64,000 bases of DNA, taken from positions 60,437 through 124,436 of the forward strand of contig WBSF01000004.1 of NCBI GenBank assembly GCA_008923315.1, read 5' to 3'. Of the stretch, positions 53,553-61,937 are shown one piece after another; within the stretch, counting starts at the first letter, position 1, and every line of letters begins with the position of its first letter. The DNA comes from Betaproteobacteria bacterium SCN1 (GTDB lineage: Bacteria; Pseudomonadota; Gammaproteobacteria; Burkholderiales; Thiobacillaceae). Under the pieces are notes generated by a model, which ran no database searches, was not told the DNA's origin, and saw only the letters and a list, made by a program, of their open reading frames with translations. Position numbers and translations under genes: made by a program.

Positions 53553-54518
53553 ATGACCCGCCAAGACCCGCTTTATCCTTCCATCGAGCCCTACGCCAGC
53601 GGCATGCTGGCAGTCGACGCGCGTCATCGCGTCTACTGGGAAACCTCGGGCAATCCCGACGGCATCCCGGTGCTCTTCGTCCACGGCGGGCCGGGCTCGG
53701 GGACTTCGCCCGCGCAGCGCCGCTTCTTCGATCCGGCCCGCTACCGCATCGTGCTCTTCGACCAGCGCGGCAGCGGGCGCTCGACGCCGCACGGCGAGCT
53801 GGCCGACAACACCACTCCCCATCTGATCGCGGACATGGAAGTTTTGCGGCGTCACCTCGACATCCAGCGCTGGCTGGTATTCGGCGGCTCGTGGGGTTCG
53901 ACGCTCGCGCTCGCCTACGCACAGGCGCACCCGGAACGCTGTCTCGGGCTCGTTCTGCGCGGCATCTTTCTGTGCCGCCGCAGCGAGATCGACTGGTTTC
54001 TGTACGGCATTCGCGCCTTCTTTCCCGAGGCCCAGCGGCAACTGGCCGAGTTCATTCCCGAAGACGAACGCGGCGATCTGCTCACCGCCTACCACCGTCG
54101 CCTGACCGACCCCGACCCGGCCGTGCATCAGCCCGCCGCCCATGCGTGGTCCACCTTCGAGGCCGCCTGCTCCACTTTGCTGCCGAACCCCGATCTGGTC
54201 GCCGCTTTTGGCAGCGAGCGCACCGCGCTGTCACTGGCACGCATCGAAGCGCATTACTTCGTGCATGACATCTTCCTGCCCGAGAACAGCCTGCTCGACG
54301 GCGTCGACCGCCTGCGCCACCTGCCCGCCATCATCGTGCAGGGCCGCTACGACGCGGTCTGCCCCATCGTGACCGCCGATACGCTCGCCCGCGCCTGGCC
54401 CGAGGCGCGCTACGCGATCGTGCCGGATGCCGGGCACTCGGCCTTCGAGCCCGGCCTCGCGCGCGAACTCGTCGCGGCCTGCGACCGCTTCGCCACCACC
54501 GGAGGCTTTGCCTCGTGA
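53553..54518 (+). CDS. pip: Proline iminopeptidase
   Basis: A 321-residue alpha/beta hydrolase of family S33 that removes N-terminal proline. The oxyanion loop is HGGPGSG near residue 44, the nucleophile elbow GGSWGS near residue 113, and the catalytic Asp and His are in GRYDAVCP and DAGHSAFE. ATG 53553 is chosen over the longer frame because it gives the standard N-terminus. Confidence 0.93.
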   Translation: MTRQDPLYPSIEPYASGMLAVDARHRVYWETSGNPDGIPVLFVHGGPGSGTSPAQRRFFDPARYRIVLFDQRGSGRSTPHGELADNTTPHLIADMEVLRRHLDIQRWLVFGGSWGSTLALAYAQAHPERCLGLVLRGIFLCRRSEIDWFLYGIRAFFPEAQRQLAEFIPEDERGDLLTAYHRRLTDPDPAVHQPAAHAWSTFEAACSTLLPNPDLVAAFGSERTALSLARIEAHYFVHDIFLPENSLLDGVDRLRHLPAIIVQGRYDAVCPIVTADTLARAWPEARYAIVPDAGHSAFEPGLARELVAACDRFATTGGFAS

Positions 54519-55378
54519 GCCTGTCGCCCTGGGTATTCGATGCCAGCGCCGAGAATTTCAACCGGCTCGTGCTGGAAAACTCGCACAAGGGTCCGGTGCT
54601 CGTGCATTTCTGGACCCCCAAGGCCGGCCCCTGCTTCATGCTGATGCCCCGCCTGGTGAAGCTCGCCACCGAATACGGTGGCAAGTTCCTGCTGGTGATG
54701 CTGAACGCCGACGAACTGCCGGCGCTGGCGCGCCGCTTCTCGGTGAATTCGGTGCCTACGGTGAAATTCTTCTGGCGCGGCGACGTCGCGCATACCATCC
54801 ACGGCGCCGATCCGGACAGCAGTTTCAGGGAAATACTCGACCGCTTCATCGCCGGCGATGCCCACCGTGCGCACGCCCAGGGCGTGGCAGCCTGGCAGGC
54901 CGGCCATATCGAACAGGCGCGCATGCTGCTCGCCAATGCAGCCATGGCCGAGCCGGACAATCTGGCGATCCCGCGCGATCTGGCCAAGCTTCTGTGGTCG
55001 CAGGGCCAGGGCGCGCAGGCACTCGCCCTGCTCGAAAGCCTGCCGTCCGAAGCGCGCGCCATGCCGGAGATCGCCCCGCTTCACGCCCATCTGGCACTGG
55101 CCGAAGCCGCGCGTACAGCCCCGCCGGAAGACGTGCTCGACACAGCGCTCGCGGCCCGGTCAGACGACGCGGCTCTACTCTTTCAGCGCGCCGCCGCCCG
55201 GCTCTCGCGGGACGACTACGAGGGCGCCATGACAGACCTGCTCGGACTGGCGCGCGACCACCGCGACCACCGGCACGACATCGGCCGCATGGGCCTGCTC
55301 GCGCTGTTCGAGCTGCTCGGCGGCAACCATGCGCTCACCCAGCGCTTCCGCCGTGCCCTGTCCGAATCCCTGCATTGA
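54515..55378 (+). CDS. Thioredoxin-fold/TPR protein, CnoX (YbbN)-like
   Basis: A 287-residue protein with a thioredoxin fold (1-110) and a TPR-like helical C-terminal part. The redox motif is degenerate: residues 37-40 read A-G-P-C, so the first cysteine is lost and disulfide exchange is unlikely. CnoX-type chaperedoxins hold unfolded proteins, and some lack CxxC. The GTG start overlaps the pip stop (GTGA), so translation is coupled. Confidence 0.85.
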   Translation: MSLSPWVFDASAENFNRLVLENSHKGPVLVHFWTPKAGPCFMLMPRLVKLATEYGGKFLLVMLNADELPALARRFSVNSVPTVKFFWRGDVAHTIHGADPDSSFREILDRFIAGDAHRAHAQGVAAWQAGHIEQARMLLANAAMAEPDNLAIPRDLAKLLWSQGQGAQALALLESLPSEARAMPEIAPLHAHLALAEAARTAPPEDVLDTALAARSDDAALLFQRAAARLSRDDYEGAMTDLLGLARDHRDHRHDIGRMGLLALFELLGGNHALTQRFRRALSESLH

Positions 55379-55400
55379 AAACACACGCCCGGCCGCCGTC

Positions 55401-56162
55401 ATGCCGTTCGCCCATCCTGCCTTCGAGCCGTATCGCGCGTTGATCGATACGCTCGGGCTGGCGCAGGGCCTGCCGACGCTGGCCGCGCTGAACACCGCCG
55501 CCCGGGCCCTCGACAGCCGGCTCGACAACGGCCGGCCGCTGCGCTTCGCCGAGCCGGAAACCCGTCTCTCGGCACGCGACTACGAAACCGGCATCCGTAT
55601 CACAGGTGCGATTCCCACACGTGCGGAAACCTGGCATGACATCCTGAACGCATTGGTCTGGCTGCGCTTTCCGCGTTTCAAGTCAGCGCTCAACGCCGGT
55701 CACTGCGCCGCACTGGCCGGCGAAACCGGCACGATGCGCGGCCCCCGGCGCGACGCGCTCACGGTGCTGGACGAATCCGGCGTATGGGTACTCGGCGGCG
55801 AAGCGGGCCGATTCGATCTGCTGGCCGCGCACGCCTGGACAGCGCTGTTCTGGACACGGCGGCGCGAAGTCGAAACCGCGATGCGATTCATCGTGGTCGG
55901 CCACGCCCTGCTCGAAAAAGCTCTTGCGCCGTTTCCGTCGATGACCGGGAAATGCCTGCCGCTGCCCGGCACGCCTGGCGACCCCGATGCAGCCGCCATC
56001 CTCGCGCTGGCCGGCGTGACACACCCGCGCCAGCTGCCGCCGCTGCCGATACAGGGCGTGCCAGGCTGGGACCCGGCCAACACCCGCGCCGGCTACTACG
56101 CGAATACGGCCGTGTTCCGCCCGCCACGCACGCCGTTCACCCCCGCCCGCACAACAGCCTGA
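55401..56162 (+). CDS. DUF3025-family protein
   Basis: A 253-residue protein with the family signature WHDILNALVWLRFPRFKSALN near residue 78 and a conserved GPRRDALTVLDESGVWV segment. DUF3025 proteins occur widely in beta- and gammaproteobacteria and have no known function. The start ATG 55401 is 22 bases after the thioredoxin-like gene. It overlaps the end of the convergent small gene by 26 bases. Confidence 0.83.
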   Translation: MPFAHPAFEPYRALIDTLGLAQGLPTLAALNTAARALDSRLDNGRPLRFAEPETRLSARDYETGIRITGAIPTRAETWHDILNALVWLRFPRFKSALNAGHCAALAGETGTMRGPRRDALTVLDESGVWVLGGEAGRFDLLAAHAWTALFWTRRREVETAMRFIVVGHALLEKALAPFPSMTGKCLPLPGTPGDPDAAAILALAGVTHPRQLPPLPIQGVPGWDPANTRAGYYANTAVFRPPRTPFTPARTTA

Positions 56163-56526
56163 AACGCGGATCACTGCGCAACACCGGCTGCCAGACGGCA
56201 CGGTCCGGCCGGACCGCGCGATGGTCGATCATCGCGTCGTCGTCGGAAAACACAGCGCGCGACAGCGTGGCGATACGCGCAGCACGGCAGTCGATGAGGC
56301 GTTTCTCCAGGACTTCGCGAACCGGCCGCAGCGTCGCCGCATCGAGCTCGGCCCCCCGTATCGACTGCCGCTCGCGAAACCGCACCCGGCCGGCCATGTG
56401 CTCCACGCTGCCGGCGTCGATGGCGGTCAGGGCTTCCGGCGTATCGGATACCGTCTGCCAGTCAGGGCCCGCCGCCTGCACCGCGCCCGACGCCAGCATC
56501 AGCGCGGCCCATACGCCGGATTTCAC
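56137..56526 (-). CDS. Surface-adhesin E-like secreted protein
   Basis: A 129-residue protein with a short signal peptide (about 1-20) and a mature part resembling the surface-adhesin E family (DWQTVSDTPEALTAIDAGSV, RLIDCRAARI). GTG 56526 overlaps the stop of the upstream STAS-like gene (GTGA), which decides the start. Role unknown. Confidence 0.65.
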   Translation of the reverse strand: MKSGVWAALMLASGAVQAAGPDWQTVSDTPEALTAIDAGSVEHMAGRVRFRERQSIRGAELDAATLRPVREVLEKRLIDCRAARIATLSRAVFSDDDAMIDHRAVRPDRAVWQPVLRSDPRFRLLCGRG

Positions 56527-56891
56527 CCGGCTTCGGCCGGCAGATCGGCACCCGCCACCCAGGCCTGCGCCAGTTCGAGATCGTCGAACAGGCGAATGTC
56601 GGCCGACATGAAGAGCCGGTTGATCCACATGCTCCATGCCACCCACTGATCGCCCGTGAGGATGGCGATGCGGCCGAAATCGCTCTTGTGCGCGCGCGCA
56701 AACTTCAGTTCCTCCCAGGCCACGTCAACGCTGTAGGACAGCATGTCGCGCAGATCGAACAGCACATTGACCTCGCCCTGGAATTCCACGCCGTAGGCCA
56801 CCGCCTGCTCGAACTCGCGGTAATCGTCGAGCGTGAACTGCCCCATCACGGATACGGCGATGCGGTCGCCCTGGATATCAAGACTGATCAT
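56523..56891 (-). CDS. STAS/SpoIIAA-like protein
   Basis: A 122-residue protein resembling SpoIIAA-like STAS domains (MISLDIQGDRIAVSVMG, FQGEVNVLFDLRDM, FGRIAILTGDQWVAW). Such domains bind anti-sigma factors, membrane or small ligands. The partner is unknown. It is translationally coupled to the secreted protein gene downstream. Confidence 0.75.
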   Translation of the reverse strand: MISLDIQGDRIAVSVMGQFTLDDYREFEQAVAYGVEFQGEVNVLFDLRDMLSYSVDVAWEELKFARAHKSDFGRIAILTGDQWVAWSMWINRLFMSADIRLFDDLELAQAWVAGADLPAEAG

Positions 56892-56920
56892 GCTTACCTC
56901 CGGTACGAATCATGTTCCAA

Positions 56921-57787
56921 CTATAGCGAATCGGCGCGCGCCGGCGCGGATGCGCGCACCGCGAGTATCCCCGCCGCGGCCACCACTGCCATGCCCGCCC
57001 ATGCCGGGCCGGGCAGGCGCTCGCCGAACAGCAGCACGCCGTAGATCGCCGAAAAGCCCACTGTGGTATACGCCAGTGCCCCGACCGTCAGGGTGCGGCC
57101 GCGATGATACGCGCGCGTCAGTGCCAGTTGCGCCAGCGTCGCCGTCACGCCGATGCCGGCGAGCCACGGCCAGTCCGCCGCCTGCGGCCGGTGAAACCCC
57201 GCCACCGCCATCCATGCCGCTCCGCCCAGCGTCGACAGCAGCGTGAAATAGAACACCACCCGCCACTCCGGTTCGCCCAGCCGGCCCAGCGCCTTCACGT
57301 TCACGTACGCCACCGCCGCCAGCATGCCCGACACCAGCCCCGCCAGCGCCGGCCCCCAGGCTTGCCCGTCCATCTGCGGCCGCAGCAACAGCACGATGCC
57401 GACGAACCCGAGCAGTACCGCTGCCACCAGTCCGCGGCCGTGGCGTTCCTTCAGCCACCACGCCGACAGCCCGGCGAGGAACAGCGGCGCCGTGTAGTTG
57501 AGCGTCACCGCCGTCGCCAGCGGCAGCCGTGCAATCGCGTAAAAGAACAGCACCAGCGCCGTGAAGCCCGACAGCCCGCGCCAGACATGCGCCCACCCGT
57601 GCGGCGTAGCCAGCGGTGCCAGCAGCCGGCGATGCGAAACCGCGATCACGCTCAAGATCGCCACCAGCCCGAACACGGAACGGTAGAACACCAGCTCCGC
57701 GCTGGAAAACTGCGCCGACAAATGCTTGACCAGCACGCTCATCAGCGCGAACAGGGCCGCCGCTACCAGCATCCAGCTTGATTTCAT
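56921..57787 (-). CDS. EamA-family (DMT) transporter
   Basis: A 288-residue membrane protein with ten predicted helices in two EamA repeats (ALFALMSVLVKHL, then FSAIYGVLLFGERLPGPAW). Typical of drug/metabolite transporters, whose substrates range from amino acids to drugs. ATG 57787 is chosen; a TTG at 57796 would add three residues. It ends the core region just before the integron integrase. Confidence 0.88.
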   Translation of the reverse strand: MKSSWMLVAAALFALMSVLVKHLSAQFSSAELVFYRSVFGLVAILSVIAVSHRRLLAPLATPHGWAHVWRGLSGFTALVLFFYAIARLPLATAVTLNYTAPLFLAGLSAWWLKERHGRGLVAAVLLGFVGIVLLLRPQMDGQAWGPALAGLVSGMLAAVAYVNVKALGRLGEPEWRVVFYFTLLSTLGGAAWMAVAGFHRPQAADWPWLAGIGVTATLAQLALTRAYHRGRTLTVGALAYTTVGFSAIYGVLLFGERLPGPAWAGMAVVAAAGILAVRASAPARADSL

Positions 57788-57802
57788 CTCAAGCAAAGCG
57801 AT

Positions 57803-58780
57803 TCATTGATCGAGCGGACTGCGCACGCCACGCCCGCCCCGATTCAGCACATGGGTATAGATCATCGTCGTGGACACATCCGCATGGCCAAGCAATTCCT
57901 GCACCGTGCGGATGTCGTAGCCAGATTCAAGCAGGTGAGTGGCGAACGAATGCCGCAGGGTATGCGGCGTAACCGGCTTCGCAATACCCGCCTTTACGGC
58001 AGCCTTGCGCACAGCCCGCTGAACCCGCTTGTCATCGACATGGTGCCGCCTGATCGCCCCGGAGCGCGGATCTACCGAAAACCCCGATGCCGGGAAAACA
58101 TATTGCCAGCCCCAGGACTTGCCCGCATTCGGATATTTGACCGCAAGCGCATCAGGCAACCAGACCTCGCCCTGGCCGGCAGCGAGGTCCGCCTCGTGCT
58201 GCGCCTTCACCCCACGCAAATGCAGCCGCAGACGTTCGTTCAGGCTTGCCGGCAACATCGTCACCCGATCCTTGTTGCCCTTGCCCTCGCGCACGATAAT
58301 TTCGTTGCGGGAAAACTCGACATCCTTCACGCGCAGACGCAGCGCTTCCAGCAAACGCATGCCCGAGCCATAAAGCAGCCGAATGATCAAATCCATCAAG
58401 GGGTCGTCGATGCACTGCAGCAGGTCCTGCAACTCGCCGCGCGACAGCACGACTGGCAGGCGCACCGGTTTCTTGGCGCGCGTCACGTCCGTCAGCCACG
58501 GCAACTCCTGCCCGAGCACTTCTTTATATAGAAACAGAATGGCTGCCAGCGCCTGGCCCTGGGTCGAAGCCGACACATGCCGCTCCACCGCCAGAGAAGT
58601 CAGAAACGCCTCAACCTCCTCCTTGCCCATCTCCACAGGGTGGCGTTTCCCGTGAAAAAGGATGTATCGTTTGACCCACTGCAAATAAGCCTGCTCGGTG
58701 CGCAGACTGTAGTGCATCACCCGGATTCGATCCCGCAACTGATCCAGGAGCCTCGGGTTTTCAGCAGCTTGTTCCGGCAT
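57803..58780 (-). CDS. intI: Integron integrase
   Basis: A 325-residue tyrosine recombinase that captures and shuffles gene cassettes. Catalytic segments are visible: the first Arg in [14 protein letters not shown]-x-x-R in [17 protein letters not shown], the second His in LLGHADVS and the nucleophile Tyr in YTHVL. The IntI-specific patch ([16 protein letters not shown]) between motif II and the C-terminal motifs is present, which separates IntI from other tyrosine recombinases. The C-terminal [11 protein letters not shown] is also typical. The start is uncertain: ATG 58780, or TTG 58798. It is divergent from the cassettes, the usual arrangement. Confidence 0.95.
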   Translation of the reverse strand: MPEQAAENPRLLDQLRDRIRVMHYSLRTEQAYLQWVKRYILFHGKRHPVEMGKEEVEAFLTSLAVERHVSASTQGQALAAILFLYKEVLGQELPWLTDVTRAKKPVRLPVVLSRGELQDLLQCIDDPLMDLIIRLLYGSGMRLLEALRLRVKDVEFSRNEIIVREGKGNKDRVTMLPASLNERLRLHLRGVKAQHEADLAAGQGEVWLPDALAVKYPNAGKSWGWQYVFPASGFSVDPRSGAIRRHHVDDKRVQRAVRKAAVKAGIAKPVTPHTLRHSFATHLLESGYDIRTVQELLGHADVSTTMIYTHVLNRGGRGVRSPLDQ

Positions 58781-58914
58781 CCGCAACTCGGTATTCAAGG
58801 AGGAATATTGGACATGACAACTAATGGAATCAGCAGGTTAGCACGACAACCCGGTTTATCCGCCATGTCCGATAAACCAATACGCCGGCATTTGTCGGCT
58901 AATTAACGTTAGGC
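58781..58914 (+). promoter_or_regulatory. attI region with first core site
   Basis: The sequence between intI and the first cassette. It ends in the core GTTAGGC (58908-58914), at which the first cassette joins. Two partly repeated motifs (TGTCCGATAA and TGTCGGCTAA) lie upstream and could be integrase-binding sites. No LexA-type site or clear cassette promoter was found. Confidence 0.7.
58853..58878. repeat. Inverted repeat in the attI region
   Basis: A perfect 8-bp inverted repeat GGTTTATC-N10-GATAAACC. It could be an operator for intI or part of attI. Confidence 0.6.
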
Positions 58915-58920
58915 ATCAAC

Positions 58921-59220
58921 ATGGGACAGAAGCTTTCGCCACCAGGCCTTGCTCTTTATCGGGCTGTTGATGAAGTACTTCATTACATATGGGACCCAAT
59001 TGGTGTCTCAGGAGTACCAGAAGCTCGTGACGAGTATCAAAGTTACTTGCCCCAAGTTTTCGAGTTAGTCCGGGAAAACCAAAGCGAAGAAAAAATTGCA
59101 AGTTACTTGGGCATGATTGCAAGCGAAAGGATGGGGTTACCCGTGCGTAAAGAGCATGACCTAAAAGTCGCTCAATTGCTTCTCAATTGGCAGAGTGTCA
59201 TTCATGTACAAACTGCCTAA
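58921..59220 (+). CDS. Cassette 1 small conserved protein
   Basis: A 99-residue protein with the motif WDPIGVSGVPEARDEYQSYLPQVFELV near the centre, reminiscent of DUF1871-type proteins and common in cassette arrays. Function unknown. The ATG is 7 bases after the core site. The stop codon falls inside the left core of attC1. Confidence 0.75.
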   Translation: MGQKLSPPGLALYRAVDEVLHYIWDPIGVSGVPEARDEYQSYLPQVFELVRENQSEEKIASYLGMIASERMGLPVRKEHDLKVAQLLLNWQSVIHVQTA

Positions 59221-59295
59221 CCTTTCGGTCAAGCGGGACTGGCCTACAGCGGCCTTTGTCCGCTTTCGGCCAGCCCCTTACCTCTAACGTTAGAT
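59215..59295 (+). repeat. attC1
   Basis: 81-bp recombination site: left GCCTAAC, right GTTAGAT. The left core is the reverse complement of the first core GTTAGGC. Confidence 0.92.
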
Positions 59296-59310
59296 TTTTT
59301 GGAGGTATCT

Positions 59311-60111
59311 GTGGAGAAATCTTGGAAAGAAGCAATCAAGCGAGTGCTACGGGAATCTGATGCACCTATGCACTACACAGAAATTTCCGAGCAAATTCTA
59401 GCGCGGGGCTATTACTCGACTGATGGTGCAACTCCAGCTGCAACCGTAAACGCCCAGCTATCATCATCAGTTAAACACGACGGTGAGAAATCTCCGTTTA
59501 TCCGCGTAGGGAAAGGAATATTTTCACTGCGTGGCACATCCGTCCCGGTAGCTGTGTCAACCAGCAAGCCAAAAGCGCAACAGCTCGCAGTCGAAGCTGA
59601 AGATGAATCGTCAGACTCAATCATTCATTCCTTCGGTATGTACTGGCAGCGAGATCTTGTAGTTTGGCGCAACGACCTGAAAATGTATGGCAAGCAGCAA
59701 GCTCTTTCCAAGCCGGTGGATTTCGGAAAACAAAAGGGCATTTACATCCTCTACGATCATCACACGGTGGTTTACGTTGGACGCGCAATTGATCGTCCGT
59801 TGGGCAAGCGGTTGTATGAACACACGGTGGACAGACTTGGCAGCAGATGGAATCGCTTTTCTTGGTTTGGTCTTCTCGACGTAACTCAAGAAGGCAACCT
59901 CCGCGAAACACCATTTAATTCTTCGCTTGCTGCGTTGGTCGCAACGCTGGAAGCGCTTCTAATTGAAGCGCTTGAGCCGCCGCAGAACAGAAAACGCGGA
60001 GACGACTTCTCTGCCATCGAGTACATCCAAGACATTGATCCCGAACTCAAAGAGCGAGAAATACAAAACACCCTGCGCTCAATCGAGCAGAAAATGCGGG
60101 GCGGCGCATGA
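59311..60111 (+). CDS. Cassette 2 HARE-HTH / GIY-YIG nuclease-like protein
   Basis: A 266-residue two-domain protein. Residues 1-75 form a HARE-HTH domain (SWKEAIKRVLRESDAPMHY, then PFIRVGKGIFSLRG). About 140-240 is a GIY-YIG domain: GIYILYDHHTVVYVGRA supplies GIY and YVG, with an Arg/Lys after it, a catalytic-like Glu in LIEALEPPQN and a terminal Asn. HARE-HTH domains are proposed to read DNA modification. GIY-YIG domains cut DNA. The fusion therefore suggests modification-dependent cleavage; untested here. GTG 59311 is preferred over TTG 59299 because GGAGG is five bases before it. Confidence 0.82.
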   Translation: MEKSWKEAIKRVLRESDAPMHYTEISEQILARGYYSTDGATPAATVNAQLSSSVKHDGEKSPFIRVGKGIFSLRGTSVPVAVSTSKPKAQQLAVEAEDESSDSIIHSFGMYWQRDLVVWRNDLKMYGKQQALSKPVDFGKQKGIYILYDHHTVVYVGRAIDRPLGKRLYEHTVDRLGSRWNRFSWFGLLDVTQEGNLRETPFNSSLAALVATLEALLIEALEPPQNRKRGDDFSAIEYIQDIDPELKEREIQNTLRSIEQKMRGGA

Positions 60112-60486
60112 AAAATCTAACCCGGCAGTCCACTCGGACGCTGCGCGATAAAACCGCGCAGCGCCAGTGACTTTTACGTTGGGCACAGCGACCTTGCGCA
60201 TCACTCTCGCGCTCGCAATGGTCACGAATTCGCGCCCATGTATCGAGTATTTAGTCTCGCCGCTCCATGCGTAATTCGGTAGCACAGTCACGACTCGACC
60301 AACCTTGAACCCATCAGGCATTTCAACCTCCACCTCGTCGCCAATGACATATTCGGTGTGCGCCGTTAAGGCCGGTCGTGCGGTATCCCTACCGTCGTCC
60401 TCCGACCCGACCGCGTTCCCGCAATCCAGTGTTTCCACGGGCCGGCGCACAGTGCCCAACTCGGCGTTCAACGCGGACCATCGCAA
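60079..60486 (-). CDS. Cassette 3 reverse-strand ORF, possible beta-barrel protein
   Basis: An open frame of up to 135 residues pointing toward intI. The middle (YVIGDEVEVEMPDGFKVGRV, then KYSIHGREFVTIASARVM) has a small SH3-like/KOW-like look. It has no stop inside the cassette and runs through attC2 into cassette 2. Starts possible are ATG 60486 (inside attC3), GTG 60438, or ATG 60321, which has GGAGG five bases upstream. The last choice gives an 80-residue protein. No good plus-strand gene exists in this cassette. Confidence 0.4.
   Translation of the reverse strand: MRWSALNAELGTVRRPVETLDCGNAVGSEDDGRDTARPALTAHTEYVIGDEVEVEMPDGFKVGRVVTVLPNYAWSGETKYSIHGREFVTIASARVMRKVAVPNVKVTGAARFYRAASEWTAGLDFSCAAPHFLLD
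60115..60184 (+). repeat. attC2
   Basis: 70-bp site: left ATCTAAC, right GTTGGGC. The left core is the reverse complement of GTTAGAT. Confidence 0.92.
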
Positions 60487-60522
60487 GCTGCGCTTGCTCG
60501 GCCCGTTAACTCAGCGTTATGC
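60454..60522 (+). repeat. attC3
   Basis: 69-bp site: left GCCCAAC, right GTTATGC. The left core is the reverse complement of GTTGGGC. Confidence 0.88.
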
Positions 60523-60717
60523 GCATCCATACATGACGCCGCACTTCGGGCAGCGGTGCGTCCAGTCAACGAATTCCTTTCCGTTGTACTGCTCCATAAA
60601 TACACCGTTACAGTTAGGGCACGGCACATCGCTAGGCCCAATATCTTCAGCCTTCGCCTGTTTTATGTTTTTGCCAAACCATTCGGCTTCGCGCTCCCAT
60701 TTAGTCAGTCCATCCAT
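60517..60717 (-). CDS. Cassette 4 zinc-ribbon protein, reverse orientation
   Basis: A 66-residue protein with two CPxC knuckles, CPNC and CPKC, 22 residues apart (DVPCPNCNG ... RCPKCGVMYG), typical of a treble-clef or zinc-ribbon fold. GGAGG is five bases before ATG 60717, so the reverse-strand reading is well supported. The stop codon overlaps the attC3 right core. Function unknown; zinc ribbons of this size often bind nucleic acid or proteins. Confidence 0.8.
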   Translation of the reverse strand: MDGLTKWEREAEWFGKNIKQAKAEDIGPSDVPCPNCNGVFMEQYNGKEFVDWTHRCPKCGVMYGCA

Positions 60718-60730
60718 AGCTACCTCCAGC

Positions 60731-60820
60731 GCATAACACGGCGGTCAACAAGACCGCCCGCAAGCGCCGTCGTTAATCAATCGCCCGTAGGTGGGCGGCT
60801 TGTTACCTGGGGCGTTAGCG
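60731..60820 (+). repeat. attC4
   Basis: 90-bp site: left GCATAAC, right GTTAGCG. The right core departs from the consensus at its last base but is matched by CGCTAAC in attC5. Confidence 0.88.
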
Positions 60821-60824
60821 GTCA

Positions 60825-61919
60825 TCATGCGAACAGCCGCTCCTGGGCCTTGACTGCCGCAATCCTTCGCGCAGCCTTGGCGTAATTGTCCGGGCATAGT
60901 TCAACCCCGATAAACTCCCGCCCTAGCATGTGGCAGGCTTCGCCCATGCTCCCGCTGCCAGCGAACGGGTCGAAAACAACAGCCCCCGGCTTGGTGCTCG
61001 CGTTGATGATGTGGCACAACAACGGCAAAGGCTTTTCGCATGGGTGCTTTCCTGGGTAGCCTTGCACCGGATCAAATTCCCAAACATCCGAGTACTGGTC
61101 ACGCGCAGTCACGCTGAACGGGCGCCGCAGTTCTTCGTACTCGCGCCGCAGTTCTTCGTACTCGCGCTGCAGTTCTTCGTACTCGCGCCGCAGTTCTTCG
61201 TACTCGCGCCGCAGTTCTTCGTACTCGCGCCGCAGGTACTCAGTCCCAAGCAATTCGCGCATCTTGGTGTAGTGCGGCTCTGTCGGTAGTTGCCACTGGC
61301 TGCGCCCGAAATACCGCGTTTCCGCCATGCCTCGCGGGGCAAACCCTATTGCCTCATTAAGCCGCCCCGGCGTCCAACCTGCGCGCTTCACCTCGTCGGC
61401 TAAGTAAGTGCGCAACGGCTCAAACACAAACCCGCGCAACTCGTCGCACTTGGCTTCATAGCCCGCCTCCCCCTTCGCCATGTTGTCAGCGCCGTAGTGC
61501 TCCGCGAAAATGATCCGCTCCGTTTCCGGTAGCCACATGCGCAAGGCTTCTTTCTCGGTTTTCTGGCTCCAGCCAACCGATCTTTTCCCGGCTGCGCCCT
61601 TGCGCCAGGTGATCGAACTCAAAACCGCAAACCGCTTGCCTATCTCGCATTCAACCCGCGCCGCCATTTGCGGTGAAGCAAAAAAATACAGGCTCCCGTT
61701 TGGCTTCAGGATGCGCTCGAACTGTTCGCACAGTAGGCCAACCCAAGCCAAAAACCCGGCTGGCGTTTCCCATTGGTTATCCCATGCCTCGCCCTTCACC
61801 TTGTAGTAAGGTGGGTCGGTGATAATCGCGTCCACGCTGTTCGCGTTCATTTCGCGCATCACCTCCAGGCAGTCGCCGTGCCACAGTTCAGCGTTTCCTA
61901 TCACTACCTTTTCAGCCAT
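60825..61919 (-). CDS. Cassette 5 DNA methyltransferase with heptad-repeat insert, reverse orientation
   Basis: A 364-residue site-specific DNA methyltransferase. Motif IV is DPPY (35-38) and the SAM motif I FDPFAGSGSMG (316-326) comes later, so the order is that of the beta class (N6-adenine or N4-cytosine). The target-recognition region (about 140-270) contains a tandem YEELRRE heptad at 229-266. GAGGA precedes the ATG at 61919; the GTG at 61922 is an alternative. No cognate restriction enzyme is next to it; the cassette 2 nuclease is separated by two cassettes. Confidence 0.93.
   Translation of the reverse strand: MAEKVVIGNAELWHGDCLEVMREMNANSVDAIITDPPYYKVKGEAWDNQWETPAGFLAWVGLLCEQFERILKPNGSLYFFASPQMAARVECEIGKRFAVLSSITWRKGAAGKRSVGWSQKTEKEALRMWLPETERIIFAEHYGADNMAKGEAGYEAKCDELRGFVFEPLRTYLADEVKRAGWTPGRLNEAIGFAPRGMAETRYFGRSQWQLPTEPHYTKMRELLGTEYLRREYEELRREYEELRREYEELQREYEELRREYEELRRPFSVTARDQYSDVWEFDPVQGYPGKHPCEKPLPLLCHIINASTKPGAVVFDPFAGSGSMGEACHMLGREFIGVELCPDNYAKAARRIAAVKAQERLFA
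61123..61236. repeat. 21-bp tandem repeat inside the methyltransferase gene
   Basis: Five complete 21-bp units plus a partial sixth. Unit 3 differs by one base (CGCTGC for CGCCGC), giving Q for R. Each unit encodes seven residues, so copy-number change keeps the frame. Encodes a predicted coiled coil. Confidence 0.95.
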
Positions 61920-61937
61920 CACGCTTCCTCAAAAAAC

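Noticed and set aside
61123..61236. CRISPR-like array from the 21-bp repeats
   Set aside because: Units are directly joined with no spacers and lie inside a coding frame.
60930..61289. Plus-strand frame with repeated APQFFVL
   Set aside because: It is the complement of the methyltransferase heptad repeat, which has motifs and a ribosome site on the other strand.
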